A stretch of DNA of 58,253 bases from Pseudomonadales bacterium (GCA_028281635.1 JANQJM010000021.1:1-58253), one strand, 5' to 3'; shown: positions 8,786-17,451, numbered from the stretch's first letter. Notes: generated by a model not told the origin, from the letters alone. Translations and numbers: made by a program.

Positions 8786-9376
8786 ATGCCTCTAGTTACA
8801 CCCCTGAATCCCGACCACTCACCTGAAGTTGCTGAACTGGCAAAGTTCTTCAATGAAACCCTTGGTTTTTGTCCGAACAGCGTGCTGACCATGCAACGTC
8901 GTCCTGGCATCGCCAAGGCGTTCATTAATCTAAACAAGGCAGTTATGGAAAATGAAGCCCGAGTTACCAGCGAACAGAAACGCTTAATTGGTTATATCAC
9001 TAGTGCCAATACTGGTTGTCGCTACTGTCAGGCCCACACCATTCTTGCGGCACATCGTTATGGTGGCAGTGATGAGCGTTTAGAAAATATTTGGGATTTT
9101 CGTACCAGTGATTTATACACTGATGCAGAAAAAGCGGCCTTCGAATTCGCGCTCGCAGCTTCTGCAGTGCCTAATGCAGTGGATGATGAAATCTCTAAAG
9201 CCCTGCACGAACACTGGGATGAGGGCGAGATAGTGGAGATACTCGGTGTGATAGCTCTGTTCGGTTATCTCAATCGCTGGAATGATAGCATGGGCACCAC
9301 CATGGAAGACGGGGCAGTGAATGCTGGCGAAACCTATCTAGGCAAGACTGATTGGGAGCGTGGCAAGCACGTTTAG
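8786..9376 (+). CDS. AhpD-like peroxidase-related protein
   Basis: Cytoplasmic protein of 196 residues in the carboxymuconolactone decarboxylase/AhpD superfamily. The redox motif is C78-R-Y-C81 followed by His84, with Glu63 upstream, matching the E...CxxCxxxH proton-relay arrangement. Homologues are all-helical alkylhydroperoxidase-type enzymes that reduce peroxides through the Cys pair. The N-terminal half, including PNSVLTMQRRPGIAKAF, matches the uncharacterised peroxidase-related subgroup. It is convergent with maiA (8-base gap) and stands alone. The natural reductant is not identifiable here. Confidence 0.85.
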   Translation: MPLVTPLNPDHSPEVAELAKFFNETLGFCPNSVLTMQRRPGIAKAFINLNKAVMENEARVTSEQKRLIGYITSANTGCRYCQAHTILAAHRYGGSDERLENIWDFRTSDLYTDAEKAAFEFALAASAVPNAVDDEISKALHEHWDEGEIVEILGVIALFGYLNRWNDSMGTTMEDGAVNAGETYLGKTDWERGKHV

Positions 9377-9384
9377 GATTCTGA

Positions 9385-10068
9385 TTATGCGGCCTGACTG
9401 TCAGGCTGCTGCTCAGGCGATGCCTTGATAAAGGCATCCATTGCCAGGCAGTGGTCGTTGATGGATTGAATCAATGGATAGTCAGTCAAATCGCAACCAA
9501 AGCGCTTGGCATTGTAAACCTGAGGAATTAAGCACACATCTGCCAGGCTCATGGTCTTGCCATAACAATATTGACCATTGCTGTGTTGTTGCAGTGTATT
9601 CTCAAAAGCGGCAAATCCCTCTTCTATCCAATGCTGTATCCACGCCACTCGTTGTTCCTGCTCACAACCAAATTTGGTAGCCAGATAGTTAAGTACGCGC
9701 AAATTGTTAAGTGGATGCATTTCCATAGCGATTTGATATGCCATGGATCTGACAAATGCGCGTGGGGCAGGCTTTTCAGGTAACAGAGCTGGTGAGGGTT
9801 CGGTTTCTTCGAGATATTCAATAATCGCAAGGGATTGAGTAAGCACGTGTTGCTCAGTTGATAGAACTGGCACCAGGCCTTGCGGGTTCAATTGCTTATG
9901 CATTTCTCTCGATTGCTCGCCTTTCACCAAATTTACCGGAATAGATTGCCACTCCAGTTGTTTTAGATTTAAGGCTATTCTGACCCGATAGGCAGTGGAT
10001 GATCGCCAATATGAGTGGAGGGTGTAGGGAATACTGAGTGTGGGTTGAGTGCTAGGCTCTTTACTCAT
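9385..10068 (-). CDS. maiA: maleylacetoacetate isomerase (zeta-class GST)
   Basis: Converts maleylacetoacetate to fumarylacetoacetate with glutathione, the penultimate step of tyrosine degradation. The thioredoxin-like N-domain contains SYWRSSTAYRVRIALN (about 19-34), the zeta-class glutathione-binding sequence, and a later TQSLAIIEYLE segment. The helical C-domain has SLADVCLIPQVYNAKRF, the conserved zeta-class stretch. Length (227) is normal. Its start overlaps the end of fahA by 8 bases, so the two are translationally coupled. It is the last gene of the hppD operon. Confidence 0.92.
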   Translation of the reverse strand: MSKEPSTQPTLSIPYTLHSYWRSSTAYRVRIALNLKQLEWQSIPVNLVKGEQSREMHKQLNPQGLVPVLSTEQHVLTQSLAIIEYLEETEPSPALLPEKPAPRAFVRSMAYQIAMEMHPLNNLRVLNYLATKFGCEQEQRVAWIQHWIEEGFAAFENTLQQHSNGQYCYGKTMSLADVCLIPQVYNAKRFGCDLTDYPLIQSINDHCLAMDAFIKASPEQQPDSQAA

Positions 10069-11038
10069 AAGCGACCACGACTTGATCGATGTCGCCGAAG
10101 ATATTTTGACCCTTTTTATCCAGCATATGAATCTGTACGCGGTCGCCTGCCTTCATGAATTCAGTTTTGGGTTCACCATGTTCGATGATTTCCAACATGC
10201 GGATTTCGGCTAGACAGCAAGACCCGCTACTACGATCGGTATTAGACACCGTGCCAGATCCGATAATCGTGCCAGCACCAAGTGGACGAGTCTTTGCGGC
10301 ATGAGTAATGAGCTGGGCAAAGTCGAATGTCATATCGACACCGGCATTGGGCTCACCGATGAGTTCGCCATTTAGAAATGTGCGCAAAGGCAGATGCAGT
10401 TTTCTTCCGTCCCAGGCGTCACCTATTTCGTCGGGAGTCGCTGCTACCGGCGAAAAACTGCTGCTGGGTTTGGCTTGGTAAAACCCAAATCCTTTGGCTA
10501 ACTCGGCAGGAATCAGGTTTCTGAGTGATACATCATTCACCAGCATGATCAGTTTGATGTGCTGCGCTGCGGCATCAGTGCTGATGCCCATGGGGACATC
10601 ATCTACCACCACTGCTACTTCCGCTTCCAGGTCCATACCCCACGCGACATCGCCTAATGGGATTGCTTCCCGTGGTGCAAGAAATGTATCAGAACCGCCC
10701 TGGTACATCAGTGGGTCGGTCCAGAAAGATTCTGGCATCTCCGCACCGCGGGCTTTGCGCACTAACTCCACATGATTGACATAGGCGCTACCATCGACCC
10801 AGTGATAAGCGCGGGGTAGAGGTGAGGCGCAGGATTCCTGAGTGAATGGTTCCCCTGTCAATTCGTCTCCCTGAAGTTGGTCAGCTATTGTTTGCAGTTT
10901 AGGTGCACAGTCCTGCCAGCGATCCAAAGCAGATTGCAGGGTTGGAGCTACTGAGTCAGCCGCAGCATATTTAGTGAGTTCAGCGTTAACGACGATCAAT
11001 TGGCCGTCACGGCTACTATTGAGTGAGGCGAGTTTCAT
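10061..11038 (-). CDS. fahA: fumarylacetoacetate hydrolase family protein
   Basis: Hydrolyses fumarylacetoacetate to fumarate and acetoacetate, the last step of tyrosine catabolism. The 325-residue length matches the bacterial FAH type found in hpd/mai clusters. The metal and active-site region includes PLGDVAWGMDLEAEVAVVVD and NDVSLRNLIP; the later GTVSNTDRSSGSCCLAEIRM stretch is typical of the family. Cytoplasmic. It lies between the VOC gene (18-base gap) and maiA (8-base overlap). Confidence 0.9.
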   Translation of the reverse strand: MKLASLNSSRDGQLIVVNAELTKYAAADSVAPTLQSALDRWQDCAPKLQTIADQLQGDELTGEPFTQESCASPLPRAYHWVDGSAYVNHVELVRKARGAEMPESFWTDPLMYQGGSDTFLAPREAIPLGDVAWGMDLEAEVAVVVDDVPMGISTDAAAQHIKLIMLVNDVSLRNLIPAELAKGFGFYQAKPSSSFSPVAATPDEIGDAWDGRKLHLPLRTFLNGELIGEPNAGVDMTFDFAQLITHAAKTRPLGAGTIIGSGTVSNTDRSSGSCCLAEIRMLEIIEHGEPKTEFMKAGDRVQIHMLDKKGQNIFGDIDQVVVAYE

Positions 11039-11056
11039 TCTGTTTGGTCTCAGATG

Positions 11057-11587
11057 CTAATCGTTGTTTTCGTGCAACCAGGCAGCATGCTGAGGGGCGC
11101 GTTTGGTGCGACTCCATTCATCGATCATATCGGGTGCAACTTCATGTAAACGCTCTAGCATGCCAGGTTCACTGGTATTGGCAGCAAGTTCCAATCGGTG
11201 GCCGTTAGGATCAAAAAAATAAATGGATTTGAAAATGGTGTGATTCACCGGCCCCAGTACTTCCAATCCAGCTGCTTCGATACGCTCTTTCGCAGCCAAT
11301 AAGGCATCCATGTCTTTTACTTTAAATGCGATATGTTGTACCCAGGCAGGAGTGTTCGGATCTTTACCCATATTAGGAGAGTTAGGAAGCTCGAAAAATG
11401 CCAGAACATTACCGTTGCCTGCATCCATAAAGATGTGCATGTAGGGATCAGGCTCGCCAGTGGAGGGCACCTGGTCTTCTGCAATCGCCAGTTGAAAGTC
11501 CATACCCAACACTTCCTGGTAGAAAGAAACAGTCTCTCTTGCATCATTGCAACGGTAGGCTACGTGATGAATGCCTTGTAGATTCAT
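11057..11587 (-). CDS. VOC-superfamily dioxygenase-like protein in tyrosine operon
   Basis: A 176-residue vicinal-oxygen-chelate protein with two beta-alpha-beta-beta-beta modules. Candidate metal ligands are His in GIHHVAY (about residue 8), Glu in FFELP, His in VQHIAF and Glu in HRLELA. The C-terminal 35 residues extend beyond the core. It sits between hppD (9-base gap) and fahA, where a homogentisate dioxygenase would normally be expected in such clusters. It may be a ring-cleavage enzyme, a lyase or an accessory enzyme for the pathway; only the superfamily is certain. Confidence 0.75.
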   Translation of the reverse strand: MNLQGIHHVAYRCNDARETVSFYQEVLGMDFQLAIAEDQVPSTGEPDPYMHIFMDAGNGNVLAFFELPNSPNMGKDPNTPAWVQHIAFKVKDMDALLAAKERIEAAGLEVLGPVNHTIFKSIYFFDPNGHRLELAANTSEPGMLERLHEVAPDMIDEWSRTKRAPQHAAWLHENND

Positions 11588-11596
11588 AATGGTCTC

Positions 11597-12673
11597 CTAG
11601 GATGCCTGGTCAATACTGCCGCGACGTAGCTGGTCGCGCTCCATGGATTCAAACAGGGCTTTAAAGTTGCCCTCACCGAACCCTTCATCGCGTTTGCGTT
11701 GAATGAATTCAAAAAACACTGGGCCAACCATGGCTTCGGAAAAGATCTGCAACAAGATACGCGGATCATCTTGATGAGTTGAACCATCCATAAGGATGCC
11801 GCGACTCTGTAGTTCTGCCACTGGTTCGCCATGGCCTGGCAGACGTTCCTCCAGCATCTCATAGTAGGTTGCCGGTGGTGCTGTCATGAAAGGCAGCCCC
11901 AGCTTTTTTAGTTGATCCCAGGTTTTCAGGATATCTTCAGTGGCAAAGGCGATGTGTTGGATACCTTCACCGTTGTAGGCCATTAAAAATTCTTCGATCT
12001 GTCCACCTTGAGTGGCTTCTTCGTTCAATGGGATTCGAATCTTGCCGTCGGGTGCTGACATGGCACGGGATAACAGCCCGGTGTATTCACCTTTGATATC
12101 GAAGAACCGCACTTCGCGAAAATTAAATATCTTTTCGTAGAAGCCAGCCCAGTAATCCATGCGACCTCGGTATACATTGTGGGTGAGGTGATCAATGACA
12201 TCCAGGCCGCAACCAATTGGGTTACGGTCGACGCCTTCCAGATAATGAAAGTCGATGTCATAAATGGAATTACCTTCGCCATAGCGGTCGATTAAATAAA
12301 GCGGGGCGCCGCCGATGCCTTTAATGGCAGGAAGTCGCAGCTCCATTGGACCGGTTTCAATATCCATGGGTTGCGCGCCTAACTCTAATGCGCGTGTGTA
12401 AGCGTGGTGTGAATCTTTTACTCGAAATGCCATGCCACAAGCGGATGGACCATGCTCATCAGCGAAGTAATAGGCATAGCAGTTGGGCTCGTAATTGATG
12501 ATGAAGTTGACATCATTTTGTCGCCAAAGGGTGACGTCTTTGGAGCGATGAGTGGCAACCTGGGTAAAACCCAGCATGGTAAATACCGGCTCCAGCAGGC
12601 CTTTTTTCTGAGCTGAAAACTCAACGAATTCGAATCCGTCCAGGCCCATGGGATTGTTGGTCATATGTGTCAT
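11597..12673 (-). CDS. hppD: 4-hydroxyphenylpyruvate dioxygenase
   Basis: Fe(II) enzyme converting 4-hydroxyphenylpyruvate to homogentisate. It has two VOC-type domains; the iron triad is His in VIDHLTHNV, His in GIQHIAF and Glu in VFFEFIQR. The C-terminal helix with [17 protein letters not shown] is highly characteristic of bacterial HPPD. I place the start at ATG 12673 (or 12664), giving about 358 residues; an upstream in-frame ATG at 12739 would put coding sequence over the operators and add 22 residues foreign to the family. It is the first gene of the operon, divergent from a MarR regulator, with palindromic operators in the gap. Confidence 0.95.
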   Translation of the reverse strand: MTHMTNNPMGLDGFEFVEFSAQKKGLLEPVFTMLGFTQVATHRSKDVTLWRQNDVNFIINYEPNCYAYYFADEHGPSACGMAFRVKDSHHAYTRALELGAQPMDIETGPMELRLPAIKGIGGAPLYLIDRYGEGNSIYDIDFHYLEGVDRNPIGCGLDVIDHLTHNVYRGRMDYWAGFYEKIFNFREVRFFDIKGEYTGLLSRAMSAPDGKIRIPLNEEATQGGQIEEFLMAYNGEGIQHIAFATEDILKTWDQLKKLGLPFMTAPPATYYEMLEERLPGHGEPVAELQSRGILMDGSTHQDDPRILLQIFSEAMVGPVFFEFIQRKRDEGFGEGNFKALFESMERDQLRRGSIDQAS

Positions 12674-12703
12674 TGGAGGCTCACTTTCGACAGGAATAGT
12701 ATT

Positions 12704-12741
12704 AGTTGCAATAACAACTAATATTAGTTGCAATTGCAACT
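12704..12741. promoter_or_regulatory. tandem palindromic operators between hppD and marR-type gene
   Basis: Two sites: AGTTGCAATAACAACT (12704-12719, imperfect) and AGTTGCAATTGCAACT (12726-12741, a perfect 16-bp palindrome). Their centres are 22 bp apart, two helical turns. The size and symmetry suit a MarR dimer, and the position allows control of hppD and autoregulation of the divergent regulator. Confidence 0.75.
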
Positions 12742-12762
12742 ATTGTCAATCAAGATGCTACG

Positions 12763-13248
12763 ATGGCGAAATCCAAACAACAGCAGGGCGACACAGCCCC
12801 CGTAGTGCTTCAGCTAGAACGGTATTTGCCATACCGGTTGTCTATTCTTTCTAACCGGGTCAGCAGTCGAGTGGCAGAGACCTATAGTGACAAATTTGCG
12901 CTGTCCATTACGGAATGGCGCATCATGGCGGTGTTAGGGGAATATCCGGGAATCTCAGCAGATGAGGTGTCGTTGAAAACCCAGATCGAAAAATCAATTC
13001 TTAGTCGCGCGATCAATAAACTGCTTAGCCGACACTTTGTGGCGAGAGAATTCGATCCTGCTGATCGCCGACGTTCTATGCTGTCCCTGACTAAAACAGG
13101 CAAGTCTGTTTACGATGAAATCGTGCCAGTGGCTTACGAATATGAACGTGAGTTGTTGGAATGCTTTAGTGATTCGGAGCGAAGAGTGTTTAGTGAGTTA
13201 GTGGATCGTTTGTTTGCGCATGCCAGTGATCTACATCGATCCAGATAG
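12763..13248 (+). CDS. MarR-family regulator of the tyrosine operon
   Basis: A 161-residue winged-helix regulator. The MarR core shows ITEWRIMAVLGEYPGISADE, then a recognition helix within KSILSRAINKLLSR, and the wing with FDPADRRRSMLSLTKTG (DxxDxR motif). MarR proteins bind palindromes as dimers and release DNA when they bind aromatic ligands; homogentisate or 4-hydroxyphenylpyruvate is a reasonable guess here. It is divergent from hppD over two palindromes. Confidence 0.88.
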   Translation: MAKSKQQQGDTAPVVLQLERYLPYRLSILSNRVSSRVAETYSDKFALSITEWRIMAVLGEYPGISADEVSLKTQIEKSILSRAINKLLSRHFVAREFDPADRRRSMLSLTKTGKSVYDEIVPVAYEYERELLECFSDSERRVFSELVDRLFAHASDLHRSR

Positions 13249-13376
13249 GAAAATCCCTTCATCGGAATCCATTGTTCAGGTTAGCAACGAACTCGATCGG
13301 TTTGTCCACTATCCATTGCATAGGGTTGTTTTGGGCAATCCAGGTTCTGGGCATCTTCTCCTGGCGTACTAGTTTC

Positions 13377-13500
13377 GAGAAAGGTAGTGGCAGCGTAAGT
13401 GATGGCTAAAGAAGGGGCCACTAATAACTTTTAACTTTGTAACTTTAGAGCACTTTCAAACAGCATGGCCCGTTAAGTTATAAAGTTATTAGTGTCCCCT
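13377..13500. repeat. palindromic repeat family B, copy 2 (long form)
   Basis: The core (about 13414-13500) has the left arm GGGGCCACTAATAACTTT and right arm AAGTTATAAAGTTATTAG then TGTCCCC. A leader containing GTGGCAGCGTAAGTGATGGC precedes it and is shared with the copy at 14710, so the repeated unit is about 120 bp. Confidence 0.85.
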
Positions 13501-13545
13501 ATGGCTGGTTTTCGAGCAGGGGGCGATAGAGAGTGGAGATCAGGG

Positions 13546-14508
13546 TCATGCGCTGGTCTCGAGGCGATCACGTCCCAGCGACTTCGCCTGGTAAAGAGCT
13601 TCATCGGCACGTTTCAGTAACTCATCAACATTCTCGCCGGCGCGCCATTGGGCGAGTCCAACTGACATGGTAATCCCTGGTAAAGTGTTGCCGCTGGCAT
13701 CACTTATTGCAGCTTCGTGAATAGCCGTTCGTGCGCGTTCGCCGGCACCGATGCCTCCTTTCAGATCAGTTTCAGGCAGGAGTACACAAAATTCTTCCCC
13801 ACCATATCTCACAACCAGGTCGCCCGGCCTTACTTTGTTTACCAGCGTTTCTGCGACTATGCGGAGTACGCTGTCGCCCGCTGAGTGGCCATAATTATCG
13901 TTAAATTTCTTGAAGTGATCGACGTCAATCATGAGCACGCTGATTGGCAAATCATCCTGTTCGCTTCGTTGCAGAAGTCGCGGCAACATCTGGTCCAGCC
14001 AACGGCGATTGTAGACGCCTGTTAGTCCATCGGTCAGCGCTTGCTGTTCAAACTCCCATTGCAGGTTCGCACTCTCTTCAAGAGAGACGTTACTGGAGCG
14101 CATGCGCAGTGAGAGGAGGGTTAACAGATTGGTGCAGAATCCATGGGATGCGCGGGATAGGCGCCAGAAGGTATTTTCATCCACGCACAACAGAGAAGTT
14201 TCTTCGGCAGAAACTACATGGGCGGAAGCCGCGCTGCCATCAATTACCGAAAGTTCGCCGACAGTTTGTCCCTGTCCCAATTCGGCTGCTTCCCGCTTAT
14301 TCTCATCGTCGAGGTAGACTTTTAACGTGCCGCCCAGGATCAAGAACATGGTGCGATTGGGCTGCTCCTTCTCAAGCAACGCCTCGCCTTTGCCGAGAGT
14401 GCGTACTTCGCATTGCCGCAATAGATCCCAAACAGGATCCACGTCCACATTATGGAAAATGGCGAATTGATCCAGGTTTTTGCGGGTGAGATTTGCTAAC
14501 GATGTCAT
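13546..14508 (-). CDS. cyclic-nucleotide-binding-domain diguanylate cyclase
   Basis: Makes cyclic di-GMP in the cytoplasm. Residues about 15-135 form a cNMP-binding/CAP-like sensory domain (FLILGGTLKVY, then VGELSVIDG, though a plain cAMP pocket Arg is not obvious). Residues about 155-318 form the GGDEF domain: LTDGLTGVYNRR, DVDHFKKFND, an inhibitory RPGD site at 227-230 and the active GGEEF at 236-240, correctly spaced by five residues. It should be active and feedback inhibited. It stands alone, flanked by two family B repeats. No transmembrane segment. Confidence 0.92.
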   Translation of the reverse strand: MTSLANLTRKNLDQFAIFHNVDVDPVWDLLRQCEVRTLGKGEALLEKEQPNRTMFLILGGTLKVYLDDENKREAAELGQGQTVGELSVIDGSAASAHVVSAEETSLLCVDENTFWRLSRASHGFCTNLLTLLSLRMRSSNVSLEESANLQWEFEQQALTDGLTGVYNRRWLDQMLPRLLQRSEQDDLPISVLMIDVDHFKKFNDNYGHSAGDSVLRIVAETLVNKVRPGDLVVRYGGEEFCVLLPETDLKGGIGAGERARTAIHEAAISDASGNTLPGITMSVGLAQWRAGENVDELLKRADEALYQAKSLGRDRLETSA

Positions 14509-14709
14509 GCTGATCTAACTCGTGCGTATTTTTACTAGTTCAGATTCATTCTTAAGAAGAATAAGAACAAATCCGAGCTGTGTCTATGCGCCTTATTCTC
14601 CCTTTAGAAGCCGCCTTCGGCTATCCAACCTTCTGGCGCAGTTCGTAAGGTATCCGAGGAGTAGTAGGGATGATAGGTATGCTTTTGCGTTGATTGTGAC
14701 CCCATTAAT

Positions 14710-14826
14710 TCAGAAAGGTGGTGGCAGCGTAGGTGATGGCTAAAGAAGGGGCACTAACAACTTTGTAACTTTGGAGCACTTCCAAACAGAACGGCCCGTT
14801 AAGTTGTAAAGTTATTAGTGTCCCTT
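14710..14826. repeat. palindromic repeat family B, copy 3 (long form)
   Basis: Same leader (GTGGCAGCGTAGGTGATGGC) and core arms (GGGGCACTAACAACTTTG ... AAAGTTATTAGTGTCCC) as copy 2, with scattered substitutions. The two copies bracket the GGDEF gene. A short CCCCATTAATTC just before it may be a family A right-arm remnant. Confidence 0.85.
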
Positions 14827-15192
14827 ATTGGTTTTGAGAACGACAAGCTGCAAAATCCAACATGCAGTATCAACTGCGCCAGTAACTTGAGACTTTTCAA
14901 TTCACTCTCCTAATGTAAGGGTGCTCTTCAGTGTGTCGGCGACACTTTATCAACTGCTGTCAATCCGAATCAGAGAAGGATGGGCTAAGCAATCATTTAG
15001 CTCCACTTCTAATACTTTGAATCAGGCAGCAGGCTTCCGATTTAGATTGCAGAGCAGAGCAATGCATTGAACCGCTTGATCTTGGCGCTGAAAGATTACA
15101 CGATGGTCACATTAGGATGAAAACCTATTCATACGAATTTCTTCGTTTCAAAAAAGTAAGCGATTCGCTCAGGAATTATTGGACTTGGTGTT
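14827..15192. other. intergenic stretch, nothing recognised
   Basis: About 365 bases between repeat B copy 3 and the solute-binding-protein gene. No coding remnant or RNA gene is recognised. Confidence 0.55.
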
Positions 15193-15945
15193 ATGAAAAT
15201 TAGACGACTTTTTGCGTTAACTGGTCTACGTCTTTTGCTGTTATCGAACACTCTCAGTATTGGTAATAGCGCTAGTGCACAGGAGATTGCAACAATTGAA
15301 CTGGGAGTGCTAAGGGTCGCAGTCACCAGGGAAAATCCGACTAGTGAATACGATCCACAACTCTGGATTCGAAGGTATATTGAAAGATTTGCTGAGGAGC
15401 ATGAGCTTTCTATTACTTGGGTGGTTGTTCCTTTTAATGAATCCTGGCTGCTGGCAAGTAGTAATGAAGTCGATCTGGTCGCAACAAACGTTGCCAGTTT
15501 TCCTGATCGGGCCCATGCAGGCGCGACATTTTCTGCGCCGTTTCTTTACGAACAGCGGGCGCTACGCATTCGACCTGAAGACCGGGATCGCTACGATCAT
15601 ATTGATGACTTTATTGGGAAAACTGTTGGCGTGGTGACAGGGATGGCGGCGGAACGGGATGTAGACCGGCGCGCACCTGCTGGCGTGATTGTGAGACGCA
15701 CCAATAGCTTTCCGCAGCTATATGCAGAGTTTGATGCCGGGGAACTCGATGCTATAGCTGAAGCTGAATACTATTCACTGGATGATCAAGTTATACCGTC
15801 ACACGGTAGTGACATTGTATTGATCGACCATCATGACCTGACTCCAGGAGAGAGGGAAGAGTCGGTATTCGTGATTAACGACAACAGCGAAAACCTGTTG
15901 TCAGCGGTGAATGCGTTTATTCAAAGAACTCGGTTTCCGCTCTGA
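15193..15945 (+). CDS. periplasmic solute-binding protein, family 3-like
   Basis: A 250-residue exported protein with a signal peptide ending near SASAQ (about 30). The fold pattern is that of family 3 extracellular solute-binding proteins: GVLRVAVTRENP at the start of lobe 1, FAEEHELSITWV, DLVATNVASFPDR, then the FIGKTVGVVTGM hinge into lobe 2. No ABC permease or ATPase adjoins it, so it may be a sensor, a lytic-transglycosylase-like lobe or an orphan binder. Ligand unknown; a second orphan of this superfamily is at 23378-24193. Confidence 0.75.
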   Translation: MKIRRLFALTGLRLLLLSNTLSIGNSASAQEIATIELGVLRVAVTRENPTSEYDPQLWIRRYIERFAEEHELSITWVVVPFNESWLLASSNEVDLVATNVASFPDRAHAGATFSAPFLYEQRALRIRPEDRDRYDHIDDFIGKTVGVVTGMAAERDVDRRAPAGVIVRRTNSFPQLYAEFDAGELDAIAEAEYYSLDDQVIPSHGSDIVLIDHHDLTPGEREESVFVINDNSENLLSAVNAFIQRTRFPL

Positions 15946-15951
15946 GGTAAC

Positions 15952-16003
15952 AAATAGGATCAGAGTAAAAACGCAGTACTGTAAAATTACTCTGATCCTA
16001 TTT
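15952..16003. repeat. palindromic repeat family A, copy 4
   Basis: Near-perfect palindrome AAATAGGATCAGAGTAAA ... TTACTCTGATCCTATTT with compensatory changes from GGGGTC to AGGATC and GACCCC to GATCCT. The paired changes show selection for, or copying of, the hairpin. It follows the solute-binding-protein stop by 6 bases. Confidence 0.85.
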
Positions 16004-16030
16004 ATTGGTAGCTGGAATTGTGAATAACGC

Positions 16031-16110
16031 GGTGAGAGTGGGATGAGCCCCGGTGCCTGAAAGGCAAACTGAGCGGTAGCTCTGTTAGGGAGCGAACGGC
16101 GCTACAATGT
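16031..16110 (+). other. structured repeated element, copy 1 (possible cis-RNA upstream of ridA-like gene)
   Basis: About 80 bases alignable with 23192-23280. Predicted three-way junction: outer stem CCC/GGG, hairpin GCCU-GAA-AGGC, and hairpin AAC-u-GAG/CUC-u-GUU. The shared sequence includes GTGAGAG, GGCAAAC, TAGCTCTGTT and GGGAGCGA. It ends about 110 bases before the RidA start. It does not fit the glycine, SAH, ZTP or c-di-GMP riboswitch consensus as I know them. Confidence 0.4.
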
Positions 16111-16217
16111 TGGCTTGGCGGGCGCCCATCAGATAGCGTTACAATACCGGGCACACCGCAGCGAACTAGCATTCATTGCCGGTAGGCTTGTATTTATCAC
16201 TTTCATTGGAGACAAGA

Positions 16218-16763
16218 ATGACAATTTCCTCTCTTACATCGAATTTTTTTGGAAATCACCTGGCTGTATCGCTTACCAAATTGCTTGTTGCATTCAGCCT
16301 GGTCACCTTTGGCGTGAGTCTCAGCCACGCAGATGTTACTCGTTACCCGTTGCCCAATGGATCCACTTTTCCCATTGCCCAGGCCGTTGAAGTCACTGCA
16401 GATACGGGATTGGTATTTCTGAGCGGAGCCACGCCGCTGCCCGCCGACACCTCTGCTGGTGTTGGTAATCCTGCTTACTATGGTGATACCCGCACGCAGA
16501 CCATTAGCGTGCTGAATCGAATCAAGGAAAACCTTGAAGACAAAGGAATGGAGATTGGCGACATCATCAAGTTGACCGTTTTCCTGGTGGGTGACCCGGC
16601 CAATGGCGATGTAATGGATTTTGCTGGTTTCATGGAAGGCTATACTGAATTCTTTGGAACCACAGAACAGCCCAATCTACCCGCTCGTTCTGCATTCCAG
16701 ATTGCGCGACTCGGTCAGCCGCTGATGTTCGTCGAGATTGAAGCAATAGCGGCGCGAGACTGA
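16218..16763 (+). CDS. exported RidA (YjgF/UK114) family protein
   Basis: RidA proteins hydrolyse reactive enamine/imine intermediates released by PLP enzymes; most are cytoplasmic. This one carries an N-terminal signal (about 1-43, ending at SHA) ahead of the trimeric RidA fold: FLSGATPLP, TQTISVLNRIKENLEDKGM, KLTVFLVGD and the PARSAFQI segment with the conserved substrate-binding Arg, then FVEIEAIA. The ATG at 16218 is preceded by GGAGAC; an in-frame upstream ATG at 16176 lacks a site. A structured element and a family A repeat lie upstream. Periplasmic location is inferred from the signal peptide. Confidence 0.82.
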   Translation: MTISSLTSNFFGNHLAVSLTKLLVAFSLVTFGVSLSHADVTRYPLPNGSTFPIAQAVEVTADTGLVFLSGATPLPADTSAGVGNPAYYGDTRTQTISVLNRIKENLEDKGMEIGDIIKLTVFLVGDPANGDVMDFAGFMEGYTEFFGTTEQPNLPARSAFQIARLGQPLMFVEIEAIAARD

Positions 16764-16793
16764 TAATCTTAGTTCTCGCATTAGGGGTGTCAT

Positions 16794-16820
16794 CACATGA
16801 GCCATATCAGGTCATGTGAC
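16794..16820. promoter_or_regulatory. inverted repeat upstream of the GMC operon
   Basis: TCACATGA and TCATGTGA, perfect 8-bp arms around an 11-base loop, 48 bases before the subunit-3 gene. There is no T-run, so it is better seen as an operator or an mRNA 5' hairpin than as a terminator. Confidence 0.35.
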
Positions 16821-16867
16821 TGAATAAAGCAGTTTCAGCCGAATTAACCCAGAGGGAGTATCGACTA

Positions 16868-17449
16868 ATGTCAGAATCAACTATCTCACGACGTGCTTTT
16901 CTTCGAGCCATCTCGGACAGTGCTCAACATTCATTGGTGGTACTGTCGCTACCTTCTATGATGCTGGCAGCACGGCAGGCACAAGCAGCTCAGAATAGTG
17001 CCCGTTCATTGGCCACCCTGAATACGGATGAGGCCACGGAGCTGGAGGCAATCGCCGCAAGGATCTTACCGTCTGATGGATCCCCCGGCGCGAGAGAAGC
17101 GGGTGTCGTTTACTTCATGGATAACGTACTGGGTGCGGAACGAGAGGAGGTTCTGCCAGCAATTCGCAAGGGCCTAAGTGATTTGCAGGCTATAGCAAAT
17201 GCCCGATTCGGAAATTCTATGGTGAATGCTTTATCCGCAGACCAGCTTGATACGCTGCTCAGAGAAATCGAGGAATCTAGTTTCTTTGCTACAGTGCGCT
17301 ATCTAACCATAGCCGGCATGTTTGCGTCCCCAGAGCATGGGGGCAACCAGGATGAGATTGGCTGGCGGTTGATTGGCTTTGAAGACAATCACGCCTGGGC
17401 TCGTCCTTACGGGTACTATGACGCTGAATACATGGAACAGGGTGAGTAA
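16868..17449 (+). CDS. gluconate 2-dehydrogenase subunit 3 family protein (Tat signal)
   Basis: A 193-residue small subunit exported with a Tat signal (SRRAFLRAI at about 7-15, ending near AQAA). The mature part has the family pattern DEATELEAIAARILPSDG, GAREAGVVYFMD and a C-terminal GWRLIGFEDNHAW. Such subunits bind a GMC dehydrogenase and carry it across the membrane by hitch-hiking on their Tat signal. The partner gene follows after 2 bases and has no signal of its own, in agreement with that model. It probably forms a periplasmic sugar or alcohol dehydrogenase complex. Confidence 0.88.
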   Translation: MSESTISRRAFLRAISDSAQHSLVVLSLPSMMLAARQAQAAQNSARSLATLNTDEATELEAIAARILPSDGSPGAREAGVVYFMDNVLGAEREEVLPAIRKGLSDLQAIANARFGNSMVNALSADQLDTLLREIEESSFFATVRYLTIAGMFASPEHGGNQDEIGWRLIGFEDNHAWARPYGYYDAEYMEQGE

Positions 17450-17451
17450 TA

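Noticed and set aside
11597..12739. Longer hppD starting at 12739
   Set aside because: Would add 22 residues not seen in the family and place coding sequence over the palindromic operators; ATG 12673 is preferred.
13259..13354. 31-codon minus-strand ORF after the MarR gene
   Set aside because: Too short, no ribosome-binding site and no homology I can recognise; could be a remnant but unsupported.
16031..16110. Match to SAH, ZTP, glycine or c-di-GMP-I riboswitches
   Set aside because: Individual pieces look similar (GGCAAAC, GGGGAGCGA, AACGGCGCT), but the order and pairing of the known aptamers do not fit either copy.
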